A stretch of DNA of 64,000 nucleotides from Heliopora coerulea (Eukaryota > Cnidaria > Anthozoa > Scleralcyonacea > Helioporidae). Made by a program: the position numbers and the translations under genes. This document shows, one piece after another, positions 1 through 8,762 of this stretch; position 1 is the stretch's first letter, and every line of letters begins with the position of its first letter. The notes under the pieces were generated by a model. The model was not told the origin of the DNA. It was given only the letters and a program-made list of their open reading frames with translations, and made no database searches. The DNA is taken from contig JASJOG010000190.1 in NCBI GenBank assembly GCA_030142905.1, forward strand, positions 62,001-126,000, read 5' to 3'.

Positions 1-40
1 CTCAGGATTCGTCTTGTAACACTCCCACGCGTCGTCGAGT

Positions 41-1453
41 ATGGCAACTGATTCCGAGTGTCCCACAACGTTTGCAGCAGTCGTGGCTGGTGACCGTGCC
101 ATTCGTGGTGGCTCTTCTCAGAGCCTTCCAGTTGCGGCTGCTTCTACCGTCCCTTTACCTGACCGATGTGCGTACGTCGACATTCCCGAGTTGGCGCTGA
201 AGGACAAACCGAAGGTCCGTGCAGCAGAGGTATGGGATGAATTCTGTCAAGAGTTCTCCCCTCCGGAACGCTACTTCTCCTGTATCCAGCTTGTTCGACA
301 AAACCGCTTAAGGATTTGGTGCACCTCTTCCGTCATCCTTGAAGATGTGTGTAACACTGGCCTTACTCTTCGAGGTCATCCCGTCTTGATCCGGCCCATT
401 CAGGATCGCAGTTGGCTTACTGTCACCCATCTGCCCTACGGCCTTCCGCTTGAAGCCATCAAGGAATTTTTTTCCCAATATGGCGAAGTGAAAGCTATCC
501 GACCGGTGTTGTTCCGTAATGTTCACACCGGTACAATCAAGGTCAAAGTCCAGCTCCATACCACAGTTCCAACTCGGGTTCGAATCTGTGGTCACGCAGG
601 CCTGGTCTATCACCAAGGTCAGACCAGAACATGTTACAACTGCAATCAAGATGGCCATGAGGCTAAAAAGTGCCCAAAGAGACAACAGCCTCAACAGAAG
701 AAACCAAAGAAATCTAAAGACTCTAAGCGTAAAGAGAGTTCTCAAACTTCCAGTTCCACTGTTACTGCAACGGAGATAACGCCGCCTTCCCAGGCTGATG
801 TCCCCTCGACCTCTACATCTCAAGAGGATGAGTTACCCGAACCTCCGACAAAGAAAGTCGTTCTGGAAGAGACCACTTCTGAGTTGACGGATCCTTCCAT
901 AGTTCTGGTGCCCCCTCCTCCGGTGATAACCACCGACATGGTCGTGGACCCCACAGACCTTCCAGTCCCTTCGGAGAATACTCCTGATTTACCTGTTGCC
1001 CCTACCGTCACTACGGAGACCACCACCTCTGTTGATACTCCACAACTGGTAGTGGATCCTCCACAGGCCTTTATTGGCACAGCTGTTACCACTGAGAAGC
1101 CTATGGCTACTGAGCCAACTACGTCTCAGCAGGAAGAGGCTCTTCCACCAAAACCTAATCGCCCGTTCGCTGATGCGTTGGCGTGCCTACGTAAGAGAAC
1201 TAAACCGCATCCCGTATACGCCCCCAAACAAGAAACGGACTTTGTTCGCGAGCTAACAGTTGGGGAAACGGAAGATGGTGAACCTATTTTGGGCGGACCG
1301 TCAGTTAAGTACATTACAGATCGTATTAAACGCCAGTACAAAGGCGTTACAAACGTTGTAGTGGAAGAGGCAATTGCCAATCTTGTCTTTAAAAATGCTA
1401 AAGGGGACACCATAGTAGAGTTCCCGTATGAGTTAGAACATTCTTCTGTTTAA
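41..1453 (+). CDS. ORF1-type RNA-binding protein of short element S1
   Basis: This 470-aa protein is the only product of the element. Residues of about 40-190 form an RRM-like region (the LTVTHLPYGL block followed by FFSQYGEV) like that of Tx1-type ORF1. It is followed by one CCHC knuckle (C198, C201, H206, C211) after a GQTRTC lead-in. A long Thr/Pro/Ser-rich linker follows. The C-terminus carries a block TEDGEPILGGPS that is shared only with S3. The ATG at 41 is chosen because the aligned start of S3 is at the same place. The upstream ATG that type B elements use is out of frame in S3 and lies off the window here. Known ORF1 proteins bind element RNA and act as chaperones; that role is inferred here. 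Confidence 0.85.
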   Translation: MATDSECPTTFAAVVAGDRAIRGGSSQSLPVAAASTVPLPDRCAYVDIPELALKDKPKVRAAEVWDEFCQEFSPPERYFSCIQLVRQNRLRIWCTSSVILEDVCNTGLTLRGHPVLIRPIQDRSWLTVTHLPYGLPLEAIKEFFSQYGEVKAIRPVLFRNVHTGTIKVKVQLHTTVPTRVRICGHAGLVYHQGQTRTCYNCNQDGHEAKKCPKRQQPQQKKPKKSKDSKRKESSQTSSSTVTATEITPPSQADVPSTSTSQEDELPEPPTKKVVLEETTSELTDPSIVLVPPPPVITTDMVVDPTDLPVPSENTPDLPVAPTVTTETTTSVDTPQLVVDPPQAFIGTAVTTEKPMATEPTTSQQEEALPPKPNRPFADALACLRKRTKPHPVYAPKQETDFVRELTVGETEDGEPILGGPSVKYITDRIKRQYKGVTNVVVEEAIANLVFKNAKGDTIVEFPYELEHSSV

Positions 1454-1587
1454 TGTGTAGTTATTCATTTTCATAACTCCACCGTAATTTTCGTCTTACA
1501 TCCGAGCTTTTCACACGCACTCTCCTTGCAGGGCGTAGTTACTTCTGCTTCAGCCCTGTCGGGAGCGACCAGACGTATCCGGCGCAA

Positions 1588-1643
1588 CGGAGAGGGTCTC
1601 GCGAGCCCTTTTGGTCTGAGTACCCAGCGATATGGTACCTCCG
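1588..1643 (+). other. 3' UTR three-way junction RNA motif (S1)
   Basis: The outer stem CGGAG/CUCCG encloses two hairpins. One is GGG...CCC around a UCGCG loop. The other is UACC/GGUA closed on the loop CAGCGAUAU. The same fold recurs with paired changes in the other U2 elements. Confidence 0.7.
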
Positions 1644-1672
1644 CGGATTAAGGCCTTTGCACACCACCTCCA

Positions 1673-1695
1673 GGGCCCATTGCACCGTCGGGTCC
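1673..1695 (+). other. Terminal 3' UTR hairpin with AUUGCAC loop (S1)
   Basis: GGGCCC pairs with GGGUCC around the loop AUUGCACCGUC. This loop resembles the U1A site of U1 stem-loop II. It lies 33 nt before the U2 junction. Confidence 0.6.
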
Positions 1696-1728
1696 ATTAT
1701 AGGTGGTAAGGTCGTATAACTCCAAAAC

Positions 1729-1892
1729 AAGATCAAGTGTAGTATCTGTTCTTATCAGCTTAATATCTGGTATGCCAGGCAACGCCTGGCTCATATATTA
1801 AACTGATTTTTGGACCTCGGCCATGGGATTGAAGCTTGCTTCACCCTGGCCACGGGTTGTCTCGGTCTTGCACTAAATCCGAGTACGGCCCC
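1729..1892 (+). pseudogene. U2 snRNA 3' part (nt 23 to end), after S1
   Basis: This segment starts AAGATCAAGTGTAGTA, so it contains the U6-pairing and branch-point recognition (GTAGTA) regions. It also has the Sm site ATTTTTGG, stem-loop III (GAAGCUUGCUUC) and stem-loop IV (CUCGG...CCGAG with a UUGCAC-containing loop). With the 22-nt 5' part, U2 would be 186 nt, close to the usual 188. It is separated from its promoter and first 22 nt by the insertion, so it is probably not expressed as U2. Confidence 0.93.
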
Positions 1893-1908
1893 TTCCCCAA
1901 AGGGGAAG
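1892..1908 (+). other. Hairpin directly after U2 3' end
   Basis: CTTCCCC-AAA-GGGGAAG is a perfect 7-bp hairpin at the U2 3' boundary, present after every U2 3' part. It may take part in 3' end formation; that is inference. Confidence 0.5.
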
Positions 1909-2269
1909 AACAACAATAACAATTGAAATGATATGAAAGGAAAACGGTCAGAGCAGCAAGTAATGTGTTTTGTGCGATTACATTTCAGGTCAGATGTGTC
2001 CCTGGAGACGAAGCGCCGTGTCTCTGGAGAGCATGATGCGGACAAGGTTGGCTGCTTGGCGATTGCAAGGAACGACAAGATGACGAACCATCGCCCGGCT
2101 GCCCGCCCGCCCACAGTTCGAAGGAGTAGCGAAGGAAATGCTAGAGATAAAACATGGTAGGTAATCATCTCAGTCATTCCTAGCTAGGTTGATGCACCAA
2201 GCAACGTTCCTACCACATGCGACAGTGTGAAATGAACCAATCAAAACGTTGCCTTTCGCCGGAAAACGC
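1893..2269. other. U2-U1 spacer with U1 promoter
   Basis: No gene is recognised in these 377 bp. Small ORFs here recur only because the array is repeated, and a 6-bp indel between units shifts their frame. The spacer holds a possible snRNA 3'-box-like stretch at 1924-1947 (related to one after U1), a CCGCC-type microsatellite at about 2092-2111 and the presumptive U1 promoter. The same spacer recurs after each U2 3' part. Confidence 0.75.
2212..2219 (+). promoter_or_regulatory. Candidate U1 PSE core
   Basis: ACCACATG lies 58-51 nt upstream of U1 +1. A related ACCACAACATG lies at -57 to -47 of U2, the usual place for the proximal sequence element of snRNA genes. The match between the two is short, so this is tentative. 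It recurs in all units. Confidence 0.35.
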
Positions 2270-2358
2270 ATACTTACCTGACGCGAGAGGTACTTTGATC
2301 ACGAAGGAAGTCCTCTCAGGATGAGGCCCTCTCATTGCACTTCGATTGGGTTGACTCC

Positions 2359-2390
<32 letters not shown>

Positions 2391-2433
2391 TATAATTTCT
2401 GGTAGTGGGGACCTGCGTTCGCGCTCGTCCCCT
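2270..2433 (+). ncRNA. U1: U1 snRNA, unit 1
   Basis: The gene starts ATACTTACCTG, the 5' splice-site pairing sequence. Stem-loop I has the GATCACGAAGG loop for U1-70K, and stem-loop II has the AUUGCACUUCG loop for U1A. The Sm site is ATAATTTCTGG and the terminal stem-loop is GGGGACCTGCG-TTCG. Length is about 164 nt, typical for U1. It appears intact. Confidence 0.95.
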
Positions 2434-2445
2434 CCCTATCAAAGC

Positions 2446-2466
2446 GTAAAGCTGAAGTGAAAACGG
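2446..2466 (+). promoter_or_regulatory. Candidate snRNA 3' box after U1
   Basis: This A-rich stretch begins 13 nt after the U1 end and resembles 1924-1947 after U2 (both end in GAAAACGG or GGAAAACGG). Position and composition fit an snRNA 3' processing box. The motif is weak. Confidence 0.35.
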
Positions 2467-2558
2467 ATTAGTGAGTGAAACACGATGTAGGTGATGGTAT
2501 AGTTCGGTGCGTTCCTAACAATATCTTCGTCCGGTTGGCCGCCACACACAGCGCTAGC

Positions 2559-2565
2559 TATAAAA
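2559..2565 (+). promoter_or_regulatory. TATA-like box of 5S gene
   Basis: TATAAAA lies at -30 relative to the 5S start. A TATA-like element at this place is common in invertebrate 5S genes. It is identical in all thirteen units. Confidence 0.6.
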
Positions 2566-2588
2566 ATGCTATAGTCCTTACGCCTCCT

Positions 2589-2706
2589 GTCTACGACCAT
2601 ACCACCGGGAAAGCACCGGTTCTCGTCAGATCACCGAAGTTAAGCCCGGTCGGGCGGAGTTAGTACTTGGATGGGTGACCGCCTGGGAATACCCCGTGTT
2701 GTAGTC
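2589..2706 (+). rRNA. 5S rRNA: 5S ribosomal RNA, unit 1
   Basis: GTCTACGACC at the start pairs with the 3' end GTTGTAGTC (one U-U mismatch). The internal promoter is present: box A around GAAGTTAAGC and box C around GATGGGTGACCGCCTGG. Length is about 118 nt. A short T run follows and a T7 run lies about 95 nt downstream. Confidence 0.95.
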
Positions 2707-2816
2707 TTTGTTTGCCGAACAATAAAGTACGCTACAGCAACGTCCGCTGACCAAAACGAACCACAACATGTTTGTCGGCGTTTTTCGTTCTTAAACTGAT
2801 TTTTTTCCTTTTCACT
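2707..2816. promoter_or_regulatory. 5S-U2 spacer with U2 promoter
   Basis: These 110 bp hold a candidate U2 proximal element (ACCACAACATG at -57 to -47) and a T7 tract at about -18 that could end Pol III transcription of 5S. The AATAAA at 2721 is probably fortuitous. No gene is seen. The same spacer precedes every U2 5' part. Confidence 0.5.
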
Positions 2817-2838
2817 ATCGCTTCTCGGCCTATTGGCT
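2817..2838 (+). pseudogene. U2 snRNA 5' part (nt 1-22), before F1
   Basis: ATCGCTTCTCGGCCTATTGG plus CT are U2 nt 1-22; position 16 is A. The gene is then interrupted by F1. The promoter upstream is intact, so transcription from here would enter the element. Confidence 0.93.
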
Positions 2839-2860
2839 TGCCCGAGTTTCAGCGATCAAC

Positions 2861-2917
2861 AGGTGCTATTGTGGACGAATGCTTCGAGGAGTCCTCCCGA
2901 TAACACATTAGCTACCT
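2861..2917 (+). other. Conserved 5' UTR stem-loop (F1)
   Basis: An outer stem closing on GUG/CAC surrounds an internal loop GACGAAUGCU / AUAA and an apical hairpin GGA-GUCC-UCC. The AUG inside opens a 10-codon upstream ORF ending in TAG. The family members are described in the findings. Confidence 0.7.
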
Positions 2918-3233
2918 CTTCTTCAGTCGTCGAGATATCCACGAGTTTCTCCGAGTTTTCAACTAGTCTTTCTACGGGTTCTTCTACGAGATTTCTACCA
3001 TCGTCCCTGCAGTTGGCCTGCTCCTCTCCGAGTATTGTGGGTTGTGGCAACGAAATCTTCGCCTAACCTCCACTGCAGTTGGCCTTACCTCCTGGTGGTC
3101 TATTGGATAGACCACTTGACTGTTCACTTTTTCACCTTTTGGTTCAGCGGACGTACGCCTACCGGACTTCGGGTGTGTACCATTTTGGGGATTTTAGTGT
3201 GTTCAACCCAAAAGGTCAGTGTGTGTTTTAACT

Positions 3234-4835
3234 ATGTCCATACCGTACGCAAACCGCTCGGCTATCGCTGTCATTCCAGCTCTGGCAGTGAGTGAACAGC
3301 CTAAAGTTACCTTGGACGAAGTCCTAGAAGATTTCCATGGACAGTACGAGCCCTTGGGCAAGTACTTCTTTTGCGTGCAGTTCATTTCATCTAAAAAACT
3401 GCGCATCACATTTAATTCGGCCCCGCTGATGGAAGATTGCCTCAGCGCCGGACTTTCCCTGCGAGGTTTCCCTTTGGAACCCCAGCCCATCTCAAGCAAG
3501 AAATGGGTCTCTGTGCAACGCCTTGCGATTGGTATCCCAATCGATGCCGCCACCCGTATCCTCGGGAAATACGGCAAAGTTTTTGCGGCGAAGCACGAAG
3601 TAAAGCGTGGCATCTATACGGGCACAATCTCCGTCTTGATGGATGTCCAAAAGAACATTCCCTCGGCCTTACGCATCCGTGGGCACACCTGCCTCATATT
3701 TTATCGAGGCCAAATACGGACCTGTTTTCGGTGTCAGTCGCCTGATCATACCACGCGCGACTGCCCCTACCTCCAGTCCCATACTACCACCACAGGTGAT
3801 GACACGCCCCCGGCTCGGGAACAGGCAACCCCGGACGATCCACCCCCACCACCGGAGACTGAAATGTCACAGGATCAGCCCACCCCAGAGGCTTCAAATC
3901 CTGCCTCTGACGACATAGCCCCACCGGAGACGGCTGCCACGACCAGCATGGACGTCAGCCAACCAGATGTTCACCAGCAGCCTTCTTCCCCTGTGACCGG
4001 GACAAATTTGGAAGGCCTTGACCAGGAAGGGTCAGAAAGTCCTCGCGACCATGACCCAATCATCCCCGACTCCGGCATTGACCGGGTCGAAGACTCCAGA
4101 ACTGCGGGGACGGACGCTACAGTCAATCCTCCCAGTACCGATGCTGACGACTCTACGTCACCCAGCACCGCGTTCACCGGCCTCGCTGATGGCGCCGCCC
4201 GTGAAAACACTGTTATGGGTACACCGACCCCAGACGAACCTGCCGACCCGAGCACGACCACCACAAGCTCCATCGGCGCTACCGACGAGATTGCCCCAGA
4301 GCGTACGGGGCCTTTGGCACCACCGGCCTCCTATGCGAGTGCCGTCGACCCGCGGGCTTCCACCATGACCACGCTTACCGATACCCCACCAAGTGTGACC
4401 CTGCCATCTTCACACTCATTGGACTTCCCACCCATCGGCAGCCCATCAGTTGGGGACACCGGAGATGCGGAGTTTAAAGTCCCGCGCCGCACGCGCCGAC
4501 AACCATCCCGCCAACCTTCACGTACACGTTCTCGCTCGCGCTCCACGTCGAGCACTGACTCTACCTCCTCGTCGGGCCCACCTACCCGCAAACGTACCCA
4601 GCCATCTCTGGTCGGCACCGGCCACACCTCGCGTCGCTATTCCCGCGACATTAATATCACCTTGGGGCAATTTGGCGCCCTCCAAGATCTAGTTCAGGCA
4701 AGCGGTGAAGTCCCTGACATCCGCCTGTCTCACTCAGGAAACATTATTCCCGATACCGTGCCACATGGGAACCTACGACCTCGGCCACAAACCGAGCTGG
4801 ACTCAACCTTGGAGTCTCTTTTGCAGCAGACATGA
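3234..4835 (+). CDS. F1 ORF1 protein, RNA-binding with CCHC knuckle
   Basis: This 533-aa protein begins MSIPYANRSA at the first ATG of the frame. The same start is found in F3, and a homologous one in F2 (MAIPYSNRVA). Residues of about 20-155 form the RRM-like fold typical of Tx1-type ORF1, similar in layout to the vertebrate protein ZCCHC3. It is followed by the knuckle C164-C167-H172-C177. A long acidic Ser/Thr/Pro-rich linker leads to a basic Arg/Ser patch near residue 425. The end has a block SGNIIPD...LRPRP that is also in F2. The expected role is binding of element RNA. The stop codon overlaps the ORF2 start as ATGA (4832-4835), pointing to stop-start coupled translation. Confidence 0.9.
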   Translation: MSIPYANRSAIAVIPALAVSEQPKVTLDEVLEDFHGQYEPLGKYFFCVQFISSKKLRITFNSAPLMEDCLSAGLSLRGFPLEPQPISSKKWVSVQRLAIGIPIDAATRILGKYGKVFAAKHEVKRGIYTGTISVLMDVQKNIPSALRIRGHTCLIFYRGQIRTCFRCQSPDHTTRDCPYLQSHTTTTGDDTPPAREQATPDDPPPPPETEMSQDQPTPEASNPASDDIAPPETAATTSMDVSQPDVHQQPSSPVTGTNLEGLDQEGSESPRDHDPIIPDSGIDRVEDSRTAGTDATVNPPSTDADDSTSPSTAFTGLADGAARENTVMGTPTPDEPADPSTTTTSSIGATDEIAPERTGPLAPPASYASAVDPRASTMTTLTDTPPSVTLPSSHSLDFPPIGSPSVGDTGDAEFKVPRRTRRQPSRQPSRTRSRSRSTSSTDSTSSSGPPTRKRTQPSLVGTGHTSRRYSRDINITLGQFGALQDLVQASGEVPDIRLSHSGNIIPDTVPHGNLRPRPQTELDSTLESLLQQT

Positions 4836-7800
4836 ACTGCCACATCTTGACCCTAAATATCCAGGGACTTCGTTCCTTGGACAATCGACAAACATTTATA
4901 GCGTGGCTAAATTGTTTTCGGCCACACATCGTATGTCTGCAAGAGACCCATTCTACCTCGGAGGAGGAATTTGCCGAGTGGTTTTCCAGTACTAACCCTA
5001 ACCCTGCAAATACTAATTATAAGTGTATATCTTCGCCCGGCACAGCTCGTAGTCGCGGTGTTGCCATTCTTTACCGTCCCGAGGCCTTGTCGGTGGTTAG
5101 TAGTTGGAAAGACGACTCTGGGAGACTGGTTATTGCGGAATTTTCCCGTAATAATTTAAACTTCCAGGTCGCAAGTCTTTATGGCCCTAACAACAAAAAA
5201 GACGGTAGTCTCTTTTTCGAATCCTTTTACCAAGCCCTAGACCCAGACCTTCCCGTGTTACTGTGTGGGGACTTTAACACAGTGGTAGATCCGTGCTCGG
5301 ATCGCCTCGGCTGTAATCCGAGGTCCCCCTGGGCTTACAACTGGTCACCTTCTCTGCGTGATTTAACCACCTCCTTCGAACTCTGCGATGTATGGCGCGC
5401 TATGCATCCCGGGGTCGAGGAGTTCACGTGGAGGAGGCCCGGTGGCGGCCAGGCCTCCCGGATCGATATGATCTGGTTACCACACCGATACCTGGGTCTC
5501 GTCTCGTCAGTGGGGATCTTTCCCTTCTTTCGATCAGATCACTCCTATGTGTATCTGGACATCAACCTTCCATCTGGGGTTGATAGGGGCAAAGGATTAT
5601 GGAAGTTCAACACCTCTCACCTCAAAGATGAGGCCTTCTGCAACGAAATCGCAGGATTTTGGGTGGATTGGCGTCGTGAGCGGAATCGTTTTTCCTCTCT
5701 CTCATCATGGTGGGATGCCGGCAAAGCCCGGATTAAAAGGTTGATCCGTCGTTTCTCGCGGGAGAAATCTCAACAGCAGCGACGCAAAATCAAATCGTTG
5801 AACGCTACCGTCGAACATGTCCAAAGGCGAATTGATAACGGTGAGCAGCTCCCCGGTCTGCTGGAGGAAGTGAGAGCAGAGCTAGCCTCCGAGCTTCTCA
5901 CGGAAGCCAAGGGGGCGCAGTTGCGTGCAGCCACGCGGTGGGCGGAAGACGGGGAGTCGTCGACGGCCTATTTCCTGCGCCAAGAGAAGGTCCGGGGGCA
6001 GCAGCGCTTAATCAGTGGCGTTAAACGCCCTGACGGCACGCTCGCTACCTCCACTAAGGACATGATTGGCGTATGGCGGGATTACTACTTCAAGCTGTTC
6101 TCGTCAGAACACCTAGACGAGGGAGAACAACACCCCTTCCTAGAGCGTCTTGAACGTAAGTTGTCCCCTGCCGAGACCGAGTTGTGTGAGGGAGACCTCA
6201 CGGAAGCGGAGTGTGAAAGGGCACTCAAACAGATGGCTTCCAATAAGTCGCCGGGGGTAGATGGCCTTCCTGCCGAATTTTACGTTCGGTTCTGGGGGTT
6301 GTTGGGCCCAGACTTAGTTAACGTATTCAACTCGTGCTACCGTTCCGGAAAAATGTCCAAATCCCAACGCTCGGGTACGATAACGCTCTTGTTCAAGAAG
6401 GGGGACCCTCTTGAAACCGCGAATTGGCGTCCAATCACTCTCCTGTGTGCGGATTACAAGATCGCGGCCAAGGCGCTAGCGAATCGCCTCCTCCTGGTTA
6501 TATCGTCCGTGGTGTCGCCGGATCAATCGTGCGGCATTCCCGGCCGGTGCGTGGGGGAGAACGTACGTCTTCTCCACGACGTCGTAGATTATGCCAACTC
6601 TCAGGCATTACCCGCTGCTGTGCTCTCCCTTGATCAGGAAAAAGCCTTTGACCGTGTAGAGTGGACCTACATGCAGAAGGTTCTGGTCAAGATGGGATTT
6701 GGCCCCTCTTTTCGCCGCTGGGTGGCCCTGTTGTACGGTGAGGTGTTTTCGGCGGTGATCGTGAACGGCTTCGTTTCGGAGCTGTTTCCCGTTCGCCGGG
6801 GGGTTAGGCAGGGGTGTCCTCTTTCGCCGCTTTTGTACGTCCTGGTCGCAGAGTCGTTGGCCTGTGCCATCCGCGCAGACCCCGCCATTGACGGGTTTCC
6901 TCTCCCTGCTGGGGGAGTGCGACACAAGATCTCGCAATATGCCGACGACACGTCCGCACTGGTGACCTCGGACGCTTCGATTCTCGCTTTGGTCCGGTTG
7001 TTCGAGAGGTACGAAAAAGGATCTGGTGCTCGGCTTAACATTACAAAATGTAAAGCCCTCGTCTTGGGCCCATGGAGATCTCGCACCTCTTTCCCAGTGG
7101 ACTTTCGGGTTTCCTCCAGCCACATCGAGGTCCTTGGAAGCCGCCTCTCAAACGAGGGAGGCGAGGACTGGGGGCCCCACCTCAAAAAGCTGGAGAAGGT
7201 CTTTCAGTCTTGGGCACACCGTAAGCTGTCCTTTAGGGGTCGGGCACTAATAGCTAACTCTCTGGGCCTAAGCACATTCTGGTACTTAGGCTCCATCAGA
7301 CTAATCCCGACTAATATAATTCATGAAATTAATAAACTTGTGTTTCCTTTTGTCTGGGGTAAAAAGAGGGAATGGCTCAGCAGGTCTTCGGTGACGCAGC
7401 CCCTTGACCATGGAGGCTTAGGGGTTGTAGAAGTGACTCGCAAGCTGTCGTCTCTTCACATTATTTGGGTGAAGCGCTTTCTTTCCGGTGAATACCGTGG
7501 TTGGCAGAGTTTCTTCCATTATTATCTTCGAAGGGCTTTCCTTGCGGAACCAGTAAATCGAGTCTTCGGCCTACCTCAGGTCAGCGCAGCCACACTCCGC
7601 CGTCTGCCACCCTTCTACAGTGCAGTACTCACAGCGTGGTATGCTGTCGGTGGCACCCAAGCCTTCGGTGCCTTCATCGTGCCACGGCCCAATGCTGACC
7701 CGCTGCCAGTGGCTGAAATCACCGCCAAGAATGTTTACGCCACCTTAGGCCGCCTCAATCATACGCCACACCGGTGCATCGCCAAGGTTCGCGAACTAGG

Positions 7801-8374
7801 ACAGGGCCCTATCGACTGGCCGAAAGTATGGCAAAACCTGAACTTACTTCGCCACTTAAGACCGGCACTTGATACGTCTTGGCTGATAGCCCATTGCATT
7901 CTACCAACGGCCGATCGACTCCTACACTTTGGTATGGCAGTGGACCCTGCGTGCCACTGTGGGGCACCCGAAACTCTCGTGCACCTGTTTGTTGACTGTC
8001 CTTTTGTGCAGCCCATTCTGGCTTGGTTCACAATCCTCCTCCGTCATGCCAGGCCAACGGTGCCACGCCCAACAGCCTCGGACATCTTGTGGGCATTTCC
8101 ATCCTCCGCGCACATTCCAGCCGGCCTCATCGCCCTACTTGGCATCATCCGCCACCAGATCTGGATCGCCCGAAATTCTCATCGTTTTGATGGCCTTCAG
8201 CCGGAACCCCAAATCTCGCTGAAGAGGATTAAGTCATCTCTCCGATTCCTCTTGCGAGTGCAACAGCGCCACTGTCTCGCCACCACCTTCGAGCAGGAAT
8301 GGCTAGCTGGGGGTGTCCTTGGATCTTTGCAGCCGGATGGGTCTCTTTCTTTCCACGCTGAGGTGCATTCTTAA
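4832..8374 (+). CDS. F1 ORF2: APE endonuclease and reverse transcriptase
   Basis: This 1180-aa polyprotein carries out target-primed reverse transcription. The N-terminal APE endonuclease (about 1-240) shows N9, QETH with E38, the GDFN motif (146-149), R210-I-D212 and SDH at 235-237. The reverse transcriptase shows LSLD at D601 (motif A), RQGCPLSPLLY (motif B) and YADD at 703-706 (motif C). A C-terminal CxC-x7-H-x4-C motif lies at 1041-1056. No RNase H or restriction-like endonuclease is seen. The ATG overlaps the ORF1 stop. About 2.2 kb (5048-7234) is nearly identical to F3 while the flanks differ, so the gene is a mosaic. All catalytic residues are present. Confidence 0.95.
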   Translation: MNCHILTLNIQGLRSLDNRQTFIAWLNCFRPHIVCLQETHSTSEEEFAEWFSSTNPNPANTNYKCISSPGTARSRGVAILYRPEALSVVSSWKDDSGRLVIAEFSRNNLNFQVASLYGPNNKKDGSLFFESFYQALDPDLPVLLCGDFNTVVDPCSDRLGCNPRSPWAYNWSPSLRDLTTSFELCDVWRAMHPGVEEFTWRRPGGGQASRIDMIWLPHRYLGLVSSVGIFPFFRSDHSYVYLDINLPSGVDRGKGLWKFNTSHLKDEAFCNEIAGFWVDWRRERNRFSSLSSWWDAGKARIKRLIRRFSREKSQQQRRKIKSLNATVEHVQRRIDNGEQLPGLLEEVRAELASELLTEAKGAQLRAATRWAEDGESSTAYFLRQEKVRGQQRLISGVKRPDGTLATSTKDMIGVWRDYYFKLFSSEHLDEGEQHPFLERLERKLSPAETELCEGDLTEAECERALKQMASNKSPGVDGLPAEFYVRFWGLLGPDLVNVFNSCYRSGKMSKSQRSGTITLLFKKGDPLETANWRPITLLCADYKIAAKALANRLLLVISSVVSPDQSCGIPGRCVGENVRLLHDVVDYANSQALPAAVLSLDQEKAFDRVEWTYMQKVLVKMGFGPSFRRWVALLYGEVFSAVIVNGFVSELFPVRRGVRQGCPLSPLLYVLVAESLACAIRADPAIDGFPLPAGGVRHKISQYADDTSALVTSDASILALVRLFERYEKGSGARLNITKCKALVLGPWRSRTSFPVDFRVSSSHIEVLGSRLSNEGGEDWGPHLKKLEKVFQSWAHRKLSFRGRALIANSLGLSTFWYLGSIRLIPTNIIHEINKLVFPFVWGKKREWLSRSSVTQPLDHGGLGVVEVTRKLSSLHIIWVKRFLSGEYRGWQSFFHYYLRRAFLAEPVNRVFGLPQVSAATLRRLPPFYSAVLTAWYAVGGTQAFGAFIVPRPNADPLPVAEITAKNVYATLGRLNHTPHRCIAKVRELGQGPIDWPKVWQNLNLLRHLRPALDTSWLIAHCILPTADRLLHFGMAVDPACHCGAPETLVHLFVDCPFVQPILAWFTILLRHARPTVPRPTASDILWAFPSSAHIPAGLIALLGIIRHQIWIARNSHRFDGLQPEPQISLKRIKSSLRFLLRVQQRHCLATTFEQEWLAGGVLGSLQPDGSLSFHAEVHS

Positions 8375-8471
8375 GGTCAGGTAAAATAAAAAGGTAAGAC
8401 TACTAATTATTCCACTTAGGGGCTTGTAACCCCGGGTCTAAGACTAAGTTTTCCTACGGAGGGGGTGCTTG

Positions 8472-8505
8472 GTGCCGAGGGTCTCCTTAACCGGTGTACT
8501 TGACG
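8472..8505 (+). repeat. 34-bp direct repeat, copy 1 (F1 3' UTR)
   Basis: It is identical to 8556-8589 and present in F3 at 38912-38945. Its core CCTTAACCGGTG.ACTT resembles the repeat in the U1 element (CCTTAATTGGTCGTACTT). Confidence 0.8.
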
Positions 8506-8555
8506 CCCCAAGTGCTCTCCCCTTTTATGTCTTATTATTTGCGAGGGAGAGCCCA

Positions 8556-8589
8556 GTGCCGAGGGTCTCCTTAACCGGTGTACTTGACG
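8556..8589 (+). repeat. 34-bp direct repeat, copy 2 (F1 3' UTR)
   Basis: This is the second exact copy, 84 bp downstream of the first. F3 has the same pair at 38912-38945 and 38996-39029 with one change. Confidence 0.8.
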
Positions 8590-8762
8590 TCCTGAGCGCT
8601 TTCTCGCCTTTACACGTTTATTATTTGCTTGGAAGTCTGCGGACCAAGGCCACGTTTCACCGCCAGTCACCTTCACTCTCCACCTCACGGTCCGTCGGTG
8701 AAACGGCGATAAGATACTACGCACTGAGTAGCCGACCGTCCTACCACCTTGTCGTTTCAGGC

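Larger units (their letters stand above)
1..1728 (+). mobile_element. S1: short ORF1-only element in U2 (type A), 5' end outside window
   Basis: The 3' junction with U2 nt 23 at 1729 is intact and follows the AAAAC tail seen in all U2 elements. The element carries one ORF and a 3' UTR of about 275 bp, with no ORF2. It is closest to S3 (27412-29224). The window start cuts off its 5' UTR; positions 1-36 are the downstream arm of the conserved 5' stem-loop. Confidence 0.88.
2434..2588. other. U1-5S spacer
   Basis: No gene is seen. It begins with a CTCC microsatellite (one copy fewer than later units by 12 bp) and ends with the 5S upstream region including its TATA-like box. Confidence 0.7.
8375..8762 (+). 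other. F1 3' UTR, upstream part
   Basis: No gene is seen. It holds a 34-bp exact direct repeat (8472-8505 and 8556-8589) and, between the copies, a hairpin GCUCUCCC...GGGAGAGC. A GUC-UGCG-GAC hairpin like those of other elements follows near 8640. Confidence 0.65.

Noticed and set aside
1791..2177. Open frames of about 60-130 codons on both strands of the U2-U1 spacer and over U1/5S, repeated in every unit.
   Set aside because: They lie over RNA genes, promoters and microsatellites. The frame changes with a 6-bp indel and the CCCG run between units, and no domain is recognisable. They recur only because the array repeats.
2721..2726. AATAAA as poly(A) signal for element transcripts.
   Set aside because: It lies after 5S and far beyond the U2 3' end, with no GT-rich element noted. 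No conserved AATAAA is found in the element 3' UTRs.
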